Shown here: in pieces, positions 15,638 to 23,394 of the stretch | How positions within the stretch are numbered: position 1 is the stretch's first letter | Layout of the letters: every line of letters starts with the position of its first letter | Assembly (NCBI GenBank): GCA_964487565.1 | Contig: CAZARN010000003.1 | Span: 152,359-216,358 of the forward strand | Origin: Phil1 sp964487565 | GTDB taxonomy: Bacteria; Bacillota; Clostridia; Christensenellales; CAG-138 | DNA length: 64,000 nt | Direction of reading: 5' to 3' | Notes under the pieces: generated by a model | The model's input: only the letters and a program-made list of their open reading frames with translations | What the model was told of the DNA's origin: nothing | Databases searched by the model: none | Made by a program: the position numbers and the translations under genes

Positions 15638-17084
15638 ACAGGCTGTCGCCGAAATCGCTGCGGAACTTCCGGGCAAGTTTTTCCTGCCAGTCGCCGACGG
15701 GCTCGAGCCTGCCGAAAAAGAAACGCAGGCAGGAGGGCTCCTCCACGAAGCGGAGGCCGCCGATGATGTCCCTGTTTTCAAACAGCCAGCCGATCCTGTC
15801 GACGGCGTATTTCACCTGCGAAAGGGTGAATACGCGCCTGGGCATTGCAAGGCGCACAAGCTCCATCGCGGCGACGGGCTCCGTGCCGTCGTCCTCGCGC
15901 TGCTCGGAAAGGGTGCCGCGCTCCATCCCGCGCACGCCCGAGGCGATGTAGAGCGCCGCTGCAAGCGAACCCGCCGGGTACTGATGGTCGTCGACGTGCG
16001 GCAGGAACTTTCTCGCGTTGATGTGGCAGCCGAGGCCGCCTGCGGGCGTCACGACAGGCACGCCGCGGCCGATAAGCTCATCAGTCATGAAACGGATGAA
16101 CTGCGGCGCCTGACTGATAACGTCGATATCCATCGTTTCATAAAGACCGACGGTGATCGCTTCCATCTCGCGCACGCTCATCCCGCCGTAGGTAAGGAAG
16201 CCCTCGTACATCGGCACAAGCTCCCGCATACGCTCCATAAGAGCGCGATCCCTTATGCAGATGCCGCCGCCGCGCGCGAAGCCGAGCTTTCTTGCAGAAA
16301 AGTATACGATGTCAAATTCATCCGCGACAGCGCGGGTGATTTGTGCAATCGACATATCGCGGCAGGCTTCCTCCCGCGTTTTGATGAAAAACAGGTTATC
16401 CTGCAAAAGGCTCGCGTCGAGGATGGCGAGTATGCCGTTTTCGCGCGCGATGCGACAGGCCGCGCGGCAGTTTTCAAGGCTGAAGGGCTGTCCGCCGATG
16501 AGGTTCGTGCCGGCCTCCATGCGAAGGAAGGCGATTTTTTCGCGCCCGAGGCGCGCTATCGCGCCGGAGAGCCTGCCGAGATCGATGTTGCCCTTGAAGG
16601 GGAAGCTGCTTTCGGTTTTTATGCCCTCGTCGGTGAAAAGCTCCTCGACCCTGCCGCCGAGCGCGGTTATGTGCGCTTTTGTGGTCGTGAAATGAAAATT
16701 CATCAGCGCGGTGCTGCCGGGCGTGACGAATGTGCGCGCGAGTATGTGTTCCGCCGCGCGGCCCTGATGCGCGGGGAGGAAAAACTCCATGCCGAAGGTT
16801 TTCTTGAGCGCGTTGTGCAGTCTTGTGAAGCTTTCACTGCCGGCATAGCTGTCGTCCGCGATCATCATGGCGGCTTGCTGATTGTCGCTCATGGCGTTAA
16901 CGCCGCTGTCGGTGAGCATATCCATGAAAACATCCCTGTTCTGGAGGAGGAAAGTGTTGTTGCCGGCCGCCTGCATCGCCGCGAGCCTGTCCTCAACGGG
17001 CGGCAGGTTGAGCTTTTGCACGATGCGCACCTTGTGCATTTCAAGAGGGACTTCTTCGCCGCTGAAAAATTTTACGTTTGCCAT
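15636..17084 (-). CDS. tpl: Tyrosine phenol-lyase-type PLP enzyme (beta-eliminating lyase)
   Basis: 482 residues, beta-eliminating lyase family (tryptophanase / tyrosine phenol-lyase). Compared from memory with the Citrobacter enzyme and E. coli TnaA, specificity positions follow TPL: FTTT at 132-135 (TnaA has FDTT), Arg389 in MERG (TnaA Ile), and Phe455-Phe456 in LRFF (TnaA LRHF). PLP-lysine candidate is Lys266 in SARK. Two normally conserved active-site residues differ: the Arg of DATR is Leu226 (DASL) and the Lys before the PLP-Lys is Arg265. TPL reversibly splits tyrosine to phenol, pyruvate and ammonia. Start 17084 has AAAGGAG 8 nt upstream. Expression is controlled by a Tyr T-box upstream. 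Confidence 0.8.
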   Translation of the reverse strand: MANVKFFSGEEVPLEMHKVRIVQKLNLPPVEDRLAAMQAAGNNTFLLQNRDVFMDMLTDSGVNAMSDNQQAAMMIADDSYAGSESFTRLHNALKKTFGMEFFLPAHQGRAAEHILARTFVTPGSTALMNFHFTTTKAHITALGGRVEELFTDEGIKTESSFPFKGNIDLGRLSGAIARLGREKIAFLRMEAGTNLIGGQPFSLENCRAACRIARENGILAILDASLLQDNLFFIKTREEACRDMSIAQITRAVADEFDIVYFSARKLGFARGGGICIRDRALMERMRELVPMYEGFLTYGGMSVREMEAITVGLYETMDIDVISQAPQFIRFMTDELIGRGVPVVTPAGGLGCHINARKFLPHVDDHQYPAGSLAAALYIASGVRGMERGTLSEQREDDGTEPVAAMELVRLAMPRRVFTLSQVKYAVDRIGWLFENRDIIGGLRFVEEPSCLRFFFGRLEPVGDWQEKLARKFRSDFGDSL

Positions 17085-17142
17085 TTTCATATCTCCTTTG
17101 GAAAAAATAATAAGCTTTATCAAACCGGCGCCAAAGGAGAAT

Positions 17143-17450
17143 ATAAAAAGCCCGTCCTCCCTTATCAAGAGGACGGGCGCCGAATCCCGTGTTACCACCT
17201 CAGTTCACCGGATCCTCGCGGAGCCGGCCTTTTCAAGTACCGGCCCGAATGGGGGTGGATACTCTATCGCTTTAACGGGCGAACCCGTCCCGGTCTACTG
17301 GGCATTGCTGCCGTTTGGCGGGAGGCTGCTGGCGTGTATTCCCATGCGGCGGAACATTGACTTGCATCAACCGTCAACTCTCTGCGATCCCCGTTCAAGG
17401 TACTCTTTCGCCGTCAAAGCCATTGCGCAAGCTGCGCTTTTCTTTTGATA
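17143..17450 (-). promoter_or_regulatory. T-box leader, tyrosine-specific (specifier UAC)
   Basis: Read on the minus strand: Stem I with AAAGAGTA on the 5' side of the specifier loop, the apical AGAGAGT...GGTTGATGCAAGTCAA elements, then GAATACA on the 3' side, flanked by a GGCG/CGCC helix. The specifier triplet is TAC at 17338-17336 (Tyr). The T-box antiterminator element AGGTGGTAACACGGG is at 17200-17186; its UGGU bulge fits a tRNA ending ACCA, as tRNA-Tyr does. The competing terminator is GCCCGTCC/GGACGGGC (17150-17178) plus TTTTT. Uncharged tRNA-Tyr should permit read-through into the TPL-type gene. Confidence 0.93.
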
Positions 17451-17456
17451 GGCGGT

Positions 17457-17485
17457 ATGATAACTCAAATAATATATTCTGTCAA
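17457..17485 (-). promoter_or_regulatory. Promoter of the T-box/TPL transcript
   Basis: On the minus strand TTGACA (17485-17480), a 17-nt spacer and TATCAT (17462-17457), placing the start at about 17450, just before Stem I. Confidence 0.85.
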
Positions 17486-17498
17486 GGGCTAAAAAATA

Positions 17499-18194
17499 TT
17501 ATTTTTCGATGTCGAAAAGCTCGCGGATCTCCTGCGCGGGGCCGAAAAGCACGATGCTGTCGCCGTCGATGAGGCGCGTTGCGCCGTCCACGGGATCGGC
17601 CGCGTTGTCGCCGCGCTTGCGCAGCATGACGAGTATGCTGCGCTCCCGAAGGCCGGCCTCGGCGACGGTTTTTCCGCGGAGGGATTCCGGCAATGTGTGC
17701 GCGTGTACCTGGGCGATGACCATGCTGCCGTATTCGTCGAGCAGCGCCATGTGGTTTTCGCCCTGACGGAACATGCGCCTGTCGGCGCGCCGCTCAATGA
17801 GCGCGTCAAACTTTTTGCGAAGCGCCGTGTTCCTGCGCAGCAACAGCAGCAGCAACAGCGCGAGGAGCGGCCACGGCAGCGCGACGAGTATGTTTTCAAC
17901 GTCGACGAACTTCATCGTGAGGAATATGTTCACCACGGAGGACACGATCGTCACCGTGAAGGCGTAACCGAAGATCATGATGAAACGGGCAAGCCTGCGC
18001 CTTTGCCTTGAAGAGGCGACAAGCTCGCTCTCGCGCGTGGTATAGCCGGAATTCGTGAGGAGCGAAACCACCTGAAAACGCGCTTTTTCCTCCGTGAGGC
18101 CCGTCATGCGAAAGAGCACCGTGAACACGTCCGCAATGAGAACATAAACAAGAATCAGCGCCGCGAAAAGCAGCGCCGCGCCGAAAATACCCAT
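17499..18194 (-). CDS. Membrane protein with C-terminal TrkA-C (RCK_C) domain
   Basis: About 231 residues. An N-terminal helix (FGAALLFAALILVYVLIADVF), a conserved NSGYTTRESELVASSRQRRRLARF loop, two further helices (to LLALLLLLLLRR), and a C-terminal TrkA-C domain (VHAHTLPESLRGKTVAEAGL, ILVMLRKRG, TRLIDGDSIVLFGPAQEI). TrkA-C domains bind small ligands that gate transport. No transport domain is present, so it may sense or regulate. ATG 18194 is chosen because an in-frame ATG at 18218 overlaps a TATAAT -10 sequence (18222-18217). Monocistronic. Confidence 0.78.
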   Translation of the reverse strand: MGIFGAALLFAALILVYVLIADVFTVLFRMTGLTEEKARFQVVSLLTNSGYTTRESELVASSRQRRRLARFIMIFGYAFTVTIVSSVVNIFLTMKFVDVENILVALPWPLLALLLLLLLRRNTALRKKFDALIERRADRRMFRQGENHMALLDEYGSMVIAQVHAHTLPESLRGKTVAEAGLRERSILVMLRKRGDNAADPVDGATRLIDGDSIVLFGPAQEIRELFDIEK

Positions 18195-18370
18195 ACGCTC
18201 ACCGTCCTTTGCGCCCATTATAGCATGAGCCGGGGCAATTGATGAACTGACATATTTTGGCGCGCGCGGCGGAAAGCCGGCTTGTTTTGCCGAAACGGAA
18301 CTTCCTTTGGCGAAGCTGATGCAATTCGCATTGAAAAAGCGCATCATACTGCTTGTCACAGGAGGTATGT

Positions 18371-19183
18371 ATGCGCCTGATTTGTGCTTTAATTTTGCTT
18401 TGCGCGCTCTCGCCGAGGGCGCTTCCCGCGGCGCCGCCGGAGGACGTCGTGGTCATCGTGGATATTTCCGGCCTGGACAGCGAAAGCGCCGCTGACGAGC
18501 CGTGGCTTTGCGCGCCCTGCATCAACCCGGAGCACTGCTATCTTCGCCCCTCGCGCGTGCGCGACACGGCTGAAACATACAGGGCGGCGGAGGGCGGCGG
18601 GCATACGGAGGACGAATATCGCTTTGAACGCGCGTTCATATTCGAGGAGGCGGCGCGCGGATGGCGGCCGTGGGAGGAACATTTCGAGAAGCTTCCCTGC
18701 GGGGGATACGCGCGCGTCACGGGCGAAAGCGACTGCCTGTTCGCGCGGGATCTGTGCGTGGAGAACGCCTGCGCCCTTATGACGGAGCTGATCGCGCGCG
18801 CGCCGTCCTGCCGCGTCGCGCTGTGCGAGGCGGGCGAGAGGTTCGACGAGCGTTTTTGCGTGAATTTTACGGGGGATGAGCAGAAGCTGTGCAGCGGGCT
18901 TCTTGCGGCGCCGGCTTCGGCCGCGGCCGATTTTGAAACGGCGCTGCGCAAGGCTTCGGAATACATATCGCGGCGAAACGCGGATGCGCGCCGCGCGCGC
19001 AGCGTCGGCGTGATAATCGTGACGGCAAACAAGGATGCTGCAGATGAATACGCGGGCTGCGCGTTGATATTCGATGTGCTTGAAGATGACGCCGAAGCGT
19101 TCCTTAACCGTTTGTTCCCGCCTGCGGCGGCTCAGGCGCGAGGGGCGCTTCGCCCTTGGCCCACCTGCCCCGCAGGAGAATAA
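18371..19183 (+). CDS. Secreted von Willebrand factor A-like protein, degenerate metal site
   Basis: About 270 residues with a clear signal peptide (MRLICALILLCALSPRALPA) and an excellent AGGAGG ribosome binding site before ATG 18371. VVVIVDISG and the later SVGVIIVTANKDAADEY resemble VWA strands. The metal-ion-dependent adhesion motif DxSxS reads DISGL, so metal binding is doubtful. The protein has many cysteines (CAPCINPEHC among them), suggesting disulfides outside the cell. The C-terminus overlaps the convergent MATE gene by 80 nt, and the last 25 residues (Ala/Pro/Arg-rich) may be read-through of little importance. Function unknown. Confidence 0.65.
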   Translation: MRLICALILLCALSPRALPAAPPEDVVVIVDISGLDSESAADEPWLCAPCINPEHCYLRPSRVRDTAETYRAAEGGGHTEDEYRFERAFIFEEAARGWRPWEEHFEKLPCGGYARVTGESDCLFARDLCVENACALMTELIARAPSCRVALCEAGERFDERFCVNFTGDEQKLCSGLLAAPASAAADFETALRKASEYISRRNADARRARSVGVIIVTANKDAADEYAGCALIFDVLEDDAEAFLNRLFPPAAAQARGALRPWPTCPAGE

Positions 19184-20537
19184 CAAGCGTGATAAGACCG
19201 CGCACGCTCAGGTCGCCCGCCATGCCTATCCATGTTCCGGCAAGGCCGAGATCCGTATAGCGCGTCATGATAAAGGCGATCGGTATGCGCACGGCCCACA
19301 TGCCGATGAGGCAGATGATGAACGGCGCGCGGGTCATTTTGGCCGCCCGCAGCACGCCCGAACCCACCTGCGCCACGGCGAAAAGCGGCTGGGCGAGGGC
19401 CTCGATCTGGAGGGCGGCCGCGCCGATGAGGATGACCTGGGCGTCGGGCGTTGCGATCGAAATGAGGAAGTCGCCGCAGAAAAACAGCACGAAAGCCATG
19501 CCCGTCATGAATATGCAGCAGCCGATCACGCACATCTTCGCAAAGCGCTTTGCAAGCTCCGGCTTGTTCGCGCCTAGCGATTGGGCAACGAGCGTCGTCA
19601 CGGCGGCGGAAAAGCCGAAGGCCGGCATATAAGTGATCGATTCGGCGGTGATCGCGAGCGAATGTGCCGCAAGCGACGCCGTGCCGAGCGTTGTGACGAT
19701 CGCCGTCATCGCGAACTGGCCTATATTGACGCTCATGCGCTCAAACGCCGTGGGCGTGCCCAAACGGAACATATCCTTCCACGGGCCGGGATCAAAGCGG
19801 AAGCTGTCCCTGAGCGATATGCGGCATACCGCCTTTTTGAGGAAAAGCGCTCGCATGAGCATGATGCCGGAAAAGGCGATCGCTATCGCGGAGGCTATCG
19901 CGGCGCCGGACACGCCGAGGCCCGCGCCCCATATCGTGAACGATCTGCCGAAAACGGCCACGGTCCTTGTCGGATATATAAAAAAGAAGTTGAGCACCAT
20001 GTTTATCAGGTTCGTGGCGGAGTTGAAGATGAGCGGGGTGCGCGTGTCGCCCGTGCAGCGCAGTGTTGCGGAACATATCTGCACGCTCATGTTGAACACA
20101 TATGAAAGGCTGATTATGGAAAGATATGACGTCGCATCCGCGCGTATTGCCTCTTCGCCGCCGAGCCATACGGGCAGGTAAGGCGCGGCAAGCTGCATGA
20201 GCACGGTCATAAGCACGCCGCAGATGCCAATCGCGAGCACGCTTTGGCGCACGACGCGCTTCGCGTCCTCAACGCGCCCGGCGCCGATGAAGCGCCCGAT
20301 CGGCACGGAAAAACCTATCGATACGCCGGCGAAAATGCCGTTGAGCAGCCATGTTGCGGGATTCGTGAGGGCCACGGCCGCCGTTGAGGATGCGCCGAGC
20401 ACGCCGACCATCGCCGTATCCACATAATTGACCAGCATGATGAGCACCTGCTCGAGCATTATCGGCCACGCAAGATACCATATTGTGGCAAGAGGTTTCC
20501 TGCTTTCGTCGATAAGATCGTTTGTCATCGATATCAT
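19104..20537 (-). CDS. MATE family efflux transporter
   Basis: 477 residues, twelve predicted transmembrane helices in two homologous halves (PIMLEQVLIMLVNYVDTAMVG near the N-terminus; GTPTAFERMSVNIGQFAMTAIV at the start of the second half). MATE proteins export cationic drugs or metabolites using Na+ or H+ gradients. ATG 20537 with AAAGG upstream. Its 3' end overlaps the convergent VWA-like gene, with no terminator between them. Confidence 0.95.
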   Translation of the reverse strand: MISMTNDLIDESRKPLATIWYLAWPIMLEQVLIMLVNYVDTAMVGVLGASSTAAVALTNPATWLLNGIFAGVSIGFSVPIGRFIGAGRVEDAKRVVRQSVLAIGICGVLMTVLMQLAAPYLPVWLGGEEAIRADATSYLSIISLSYVFNMSVQICSATLRCTGDTRTPLIFNSATNLINMVLNFFFIYPTRTVAVFGRSFTIWGAGLGVSGAAIASAIAIAFSGIMLMRALFLKKAVCRISLRDSFRFDPGPWKDMFRLGTPTAFERMSVNIGQFAMTAIVTTLGTASLAAHSLAITAESITYMPAFGFSAAVTTLVAQSLGANKPELAKRFAKMCVIGCCIFMTGMAFVLFFCGDFLISIATPDAQVILIGAAALQIEALAQPLFAVAQVGSGVLRAAKMTRAPFIICLIGMWAVRIPIAFIMTRYTDLGLAGTWIGMAGDLSVRGLITLVILLRGRWAKGEAPLAPEPPQAGTNG

Positions 20538-20571
20538 GTGCCTTTCATGTGAAATGTGTGTTACAAAAGGG

Positions 20572-20600
20572 ATTATAGGCTTTATGCTCGATTGTGTAAA
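20572..20600 (-). promoter_or_regulatory. Promoter of the MATE gene
   Basis: On the minus strand TTTACA (20600-20595), a 17-nt spacer and TATAAT (20577-20572). Its -35 box overlaps the -35 of the rarA promoter on the other strand. Confidence 0.8.
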
Positions 20601-20620
20601 GGGGAGCGATGTATTATAAT
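20592..20620 (+). promoter_or_regulatory. Promoter of rarA
   Basis: TTGTGT (20592-20597), a 17-nt spacer and TATAAT (20615-20620). It overlaps the divergent MATE promoter, so the two probably compete for polymerase. Confidence 0.75.
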
Positions 20621-20659
20621 CTAACCATATTCAGCAAAATGGACGGTATTTCCGACACA

Positions 20660-21970
20660 ATGGATCTGTTTGAAAAAAACGCCGCACGGCGTGCGCCGCT
20701 TGCCGAGCGTATGCGTCCGCGCACGCTTGACGAATTCATAGGGCAGGAGCATATCGTGGGGAAGGGTAAGCTCCTTCGCCGCGCGATAGAAACGGACACG
20801 CTCACAAGCTCCGTCTTTTTCGGGCCGCCGGGCTGCGGCAAAACGACGCTCGCCTCCGTCATCGCAAATCAGACCGGCGCGCGCATAGAAAGGCTCAATG
20901 CGGTCACAGCGGGCGTCAAAGAGGTGCGCGCCGTGATAAGCGAAGCGGAAAAAAACCTTTCGATGTATGGCGTCGCGACTTATCTTTTGCTTGACGAATG
21001 CCACCGCTGGTCAAAAACGCAAAGCGACAGCATACTGCCCGCGCTTGAAAAGGGCGTGATACGCTTCATCGGCTCGACGACCGAGAACCCCATGGTTTCC
21101 ATGACGGCGGCCGTTGTCAGCCGGTGCAGGCTGTTCCAGTTTTTCCCTCTCACTGCGGCGGATGTTTCGCGCGCGATGCGCTGCGCCCTTTCGGACAGCG
21201 AACGCGGGCTTGGCAACTATAAGGTGGAGATCGCGGAGTCCGCGTTCTCGCACATCGCCAACACCGCCAACGGGGACGCGCGCTGCGCCCTCAACGCGCT
21301 TGAGCTTGCTGTGCTGACCACGCCGCCGGAAAACGGCATAATACATATTGACGACGCCGTGGCCGCGGAGTCTGTGCAGAAAAAGGTCATCAACGTCGAC
21401 GACGAACAGTTTTACGATATGCTTTCGGCCTTTTGCAAGAGCTTGCGCGGCGGGGACAGCGACGCCGCCCTCGCGTGGTTCGCGCGGCTCATATATGCGG
21501 GCGTGGACCCGCGCATAATCTGCCGCAGGCTGATCGCCCACGCCTCGGAGGATGTGGGCCTTGCAAATCCGCAGGCGATGGTGCAGGCCGTGGCCGCGGC
21601 GGACGCGCTTGAAAGGATCGGTATGCCGGAGGCGAAGCTGCCCATCGCGCAGGCGATAATATTCATCGCGGAAAGCCCGAAGTCCAATTCCGTAGCCCTC
21701 GCGATTGAAGCCGCGTTTGACGACGCGCAGCGCGTGCCGGACGAGCCTGTGCCGCAGCACCTGCGGGACACCTCATACAGCGGGGCCAAGGCGCTTGGCG
21801 CGGGTCGCGGCTATAAATATCCGCACGATTATCCGGGCCATGTCGTCGGGCAGGAATACATGCCCCTCTCCGTGAAGGGCAGACGCTACTATATGCCTGG
21901 GGAGCTTGGCAACGAAGGCAAGATAAGGGAAAACCATCTGAGGCGGGAAAACAAGGACGACAACAAATGA
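20660..21970 (+). CDS. rarA: Replication-associated recombination protein A (RarA/MgsA) AAA+ ATPase
   Basis: 436 residues: RMRPRTLDEFIGQEHIVG, Walker A GPPGCGKTT (residues 55-63), Walker B YLLLDECHRW, sensor FIGSTTENP, then the MgsA C-terminal tetramerisation domain (SPKSNSVALAIEAAFDDA, PVPQHLRDTSYSGAKALGAG, GYKYPHDYPGHVVGQEYMP). RarA acts at stalled replication forks. The start lies downstream of the TATAAT at 20615; I chose ATG 20660 (MDLFEKN, as in relatives), with ATG 20639 as a leader-poor alternative. The tldD/pmbA genes follow after 32 nt. Confidence 0.95.
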   Translation: MDLFEKNAARRAPLAERMRPRTLDEFIGQEHIVGKGKLLRRAIETDTLTSSVFFGPPGCGKTTLASVIANQTGARIERLNAVTAGVKEVRAVISEAEKNLSMYGVATYLLLDECHRWSKTQSDSILPALEKGVIRFIGSTTENPMVSMTAAVVSRCRLFQFFPLTAADVSRAMRCALSDSERGLGNYKVEIAESAFSHIANTANGDARCALNALELAVLTTPPENGIIHIDDAVAAESVQKKVINVDDEQFYDMLSAFCKSLRGGDSDAALAWFARLIYAGVDPRIICRRLIAHASEDVGLANPQAMVQAVAAADALERIGMPEAKLPIAQAIIFIAESPKSNSVALAIEAAFDDAQRVPDEPVPQHLRDTSYSGAKALGAGRGYKYPHDYPGHVVGQEYMPLSVKGRRYYMPGELGNEGKIRENHLRRENKDDNK

Positions 21971-22002
21971 CGAACGCGAAAAGAATGAGGAGGTAGATCG
22001 GT

Positions 22003-23394
22003 TTGATCGAAAAACGCATCGTTGAAAACGTTCTGGAGGCGGCGCTTGCAACAGGCGGCGACTTTTCAGAGCTGTTTGCGGAGGACACGGAGCAGAACAA
22101 CCTTGTGATGACCAACGGCAAGGTGGAGGAGGCAAGCTACAAGCGCGTCAGCGGCGCGGGCGTGCGCGTGCTCGACGGGGCGCGCTGCATATATGCGTAT
22201 ACCTCCGACACATCGGAAAAGGCGCTCATGGAAACGGCAAAAGCCGCGGCGCAGGCGCTCAAAGCCGAACGTAAATGCGATCCGCGTCCGTTTGAAGCCG
22301 TGCGCCGGGGAGCGTACGAGCCTGAAATACCGTATGACACGGTCAAAAACGCCCAGCGCATCGCCCTCATGAGGCGCGGCGCGGAAGCGGCGAAGGCCGC
22401 GTCGCCCGAGATCACGCAGGTGACGACAAAATACCTTGACGTGGATCAGCGCATAATGGTCGCAAATTCCACGGGCGTGCGCGCAGAGGACAGGCGTCCG
22501 CGCGGGCGTGTGTTCATACAGGCCGTCGCCATGAAGGACGGCGAGGCGCAGGTCGGCTATCGCGCGCCGGGCCGCGGCGAAGGGTTCGAGCAGTTCAGGC
22601 ATTACGACATGGAAAAGCTTGGCGTCACGGCGGCTGAGACCGCCGTGCGTATGCTGCACGCGCCGGAATGTCCCGCCGCGGGCGCGGTCCCAGTGGTGAT
22701 AGACGGCGGCTTCGGCGGGGTCATACTGCATGAGGCGTGCGTGCATTCGCTTGAGGCGACGAGCGTCGCCAAGGGCAACAGCGAGTTCTGCGGCAAGCTC
22801 GGTCAGAAGGTCGCAAGCGATATCGTGACCGCCGTTGACGACGGCACAATGCCGGGCGAGTGGGGGAGCATACGCTATGACGACGAGGGCACGCCTTCGC
22901 AAAGGAACATCCTCATCGAAAACGGCATACTTAAAACCTATCTTGTGGATCTGAGGAACGCGCGGCTGATGGATCATCCGCTCACGGGAAGCTCCCGCCG
23001 CGAAAGCTATTCTTACGCGCCGACCTCGCGCATGACGAACACCTTCTTCGCGCCCGGCAGCGACGACGATGAGGAGATGCTCCGCACCATGGGCACGGGG
23101 CTTTACGCCGCTTCCATGGGCGGCGGCAGCGTCAATCCCCTGACAGGTGAATTCAACTTCGCCGTGAACGAAGCGTACTGGGTCAAGGACGGCAGGATAT
23201 TCTGCCCCGTGCGCGGGGCGACGCTCATCGGCCGCGGCACGGATGTTATCAAAAGGATCGACCGCATCGGCAAAAAGATGTGGATGGAGCCGGGGATGTG
23301 CGGCTCCGCCTCGGGCAGCGTGCCGACAAACGTCGGACAGCCGAGGATAAGGGTAACGGAGATCGTGGTCGGCGGGAAAGGAGGCGCGCTCTGA
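22003..23394 (+). CDS. tldD: TldD family metalloprotease subunit
   Basis: 463 residues. The zinc motif HEACVH at about residues 243-248 (TldD consensus HExxxH, followed by LEA), with the upstream VVIDGGFGGVILHE and the C-terminal GMCGSASGSVPTNVGQP signature. TldD and TldE (PmbA) form a heterodimeric protease that trims unfolded or modified peptides, including some natural-product precursors. The start is TTG 22003, with AGGAGG 9 nt upstream; no ATG is nearby in frame. Its TGA overlaps the pmbA ATG (TGATG). Confidence 0.94.
   Translation: MIEKRIVENVLEAALATGGDFSELFAEDTEQNNLVMTNGKVEEASYKRVSGAGVRVLDGARCIYAYTSDTSEKALMETAKAAAQALKAERKCDPRPFEAVRRGAYEPEIPYDTVKNAQRIALMRRGAEAAKAASPEITQVTTKYLDVDQRIMVANSTGVRAEDRRPRGRVFIQAVAMKDGEAQVGYRAPGRGEGFEQFRHYDMEKLGVTAAETAVRMLHAPECPAAGAVPVVIDGGFGGVILHEACVHSLEATSVAKGNSEFCGKLGQKVASDIVTAVDDGTMPGEWGSIRYDDEGTPSQRNILIENGILKTYLVDLRNARLMDHPLTGSSRRESYSYAPTSRMTNTFFAPGSDDDEEMLRTMGTGLYAASMGGGSVNPLTGEFNFAVNEAYWVKDGRIFCPVRGATLIGRGTDVIKRIDRIGKKMWMEPGMCGSASGSVPTNVGQPRIRVTEIVVGGKGGAL

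Noticed and set aside
15636..17084. Simple naming as tryptophanase
   Set aside because: The Tyr specifier in the T-box and the TPL-type residues FTTT, MERG and LRFF argue for the tyrosine phenol-lyase branch.
18217..18222. ATG at 18218 as start of the TrkA-C membrane protein
   Set aside because: It is part of a TATAAT -10 sequence, so the transcript would begin downstream; ATG 18194 fits better.
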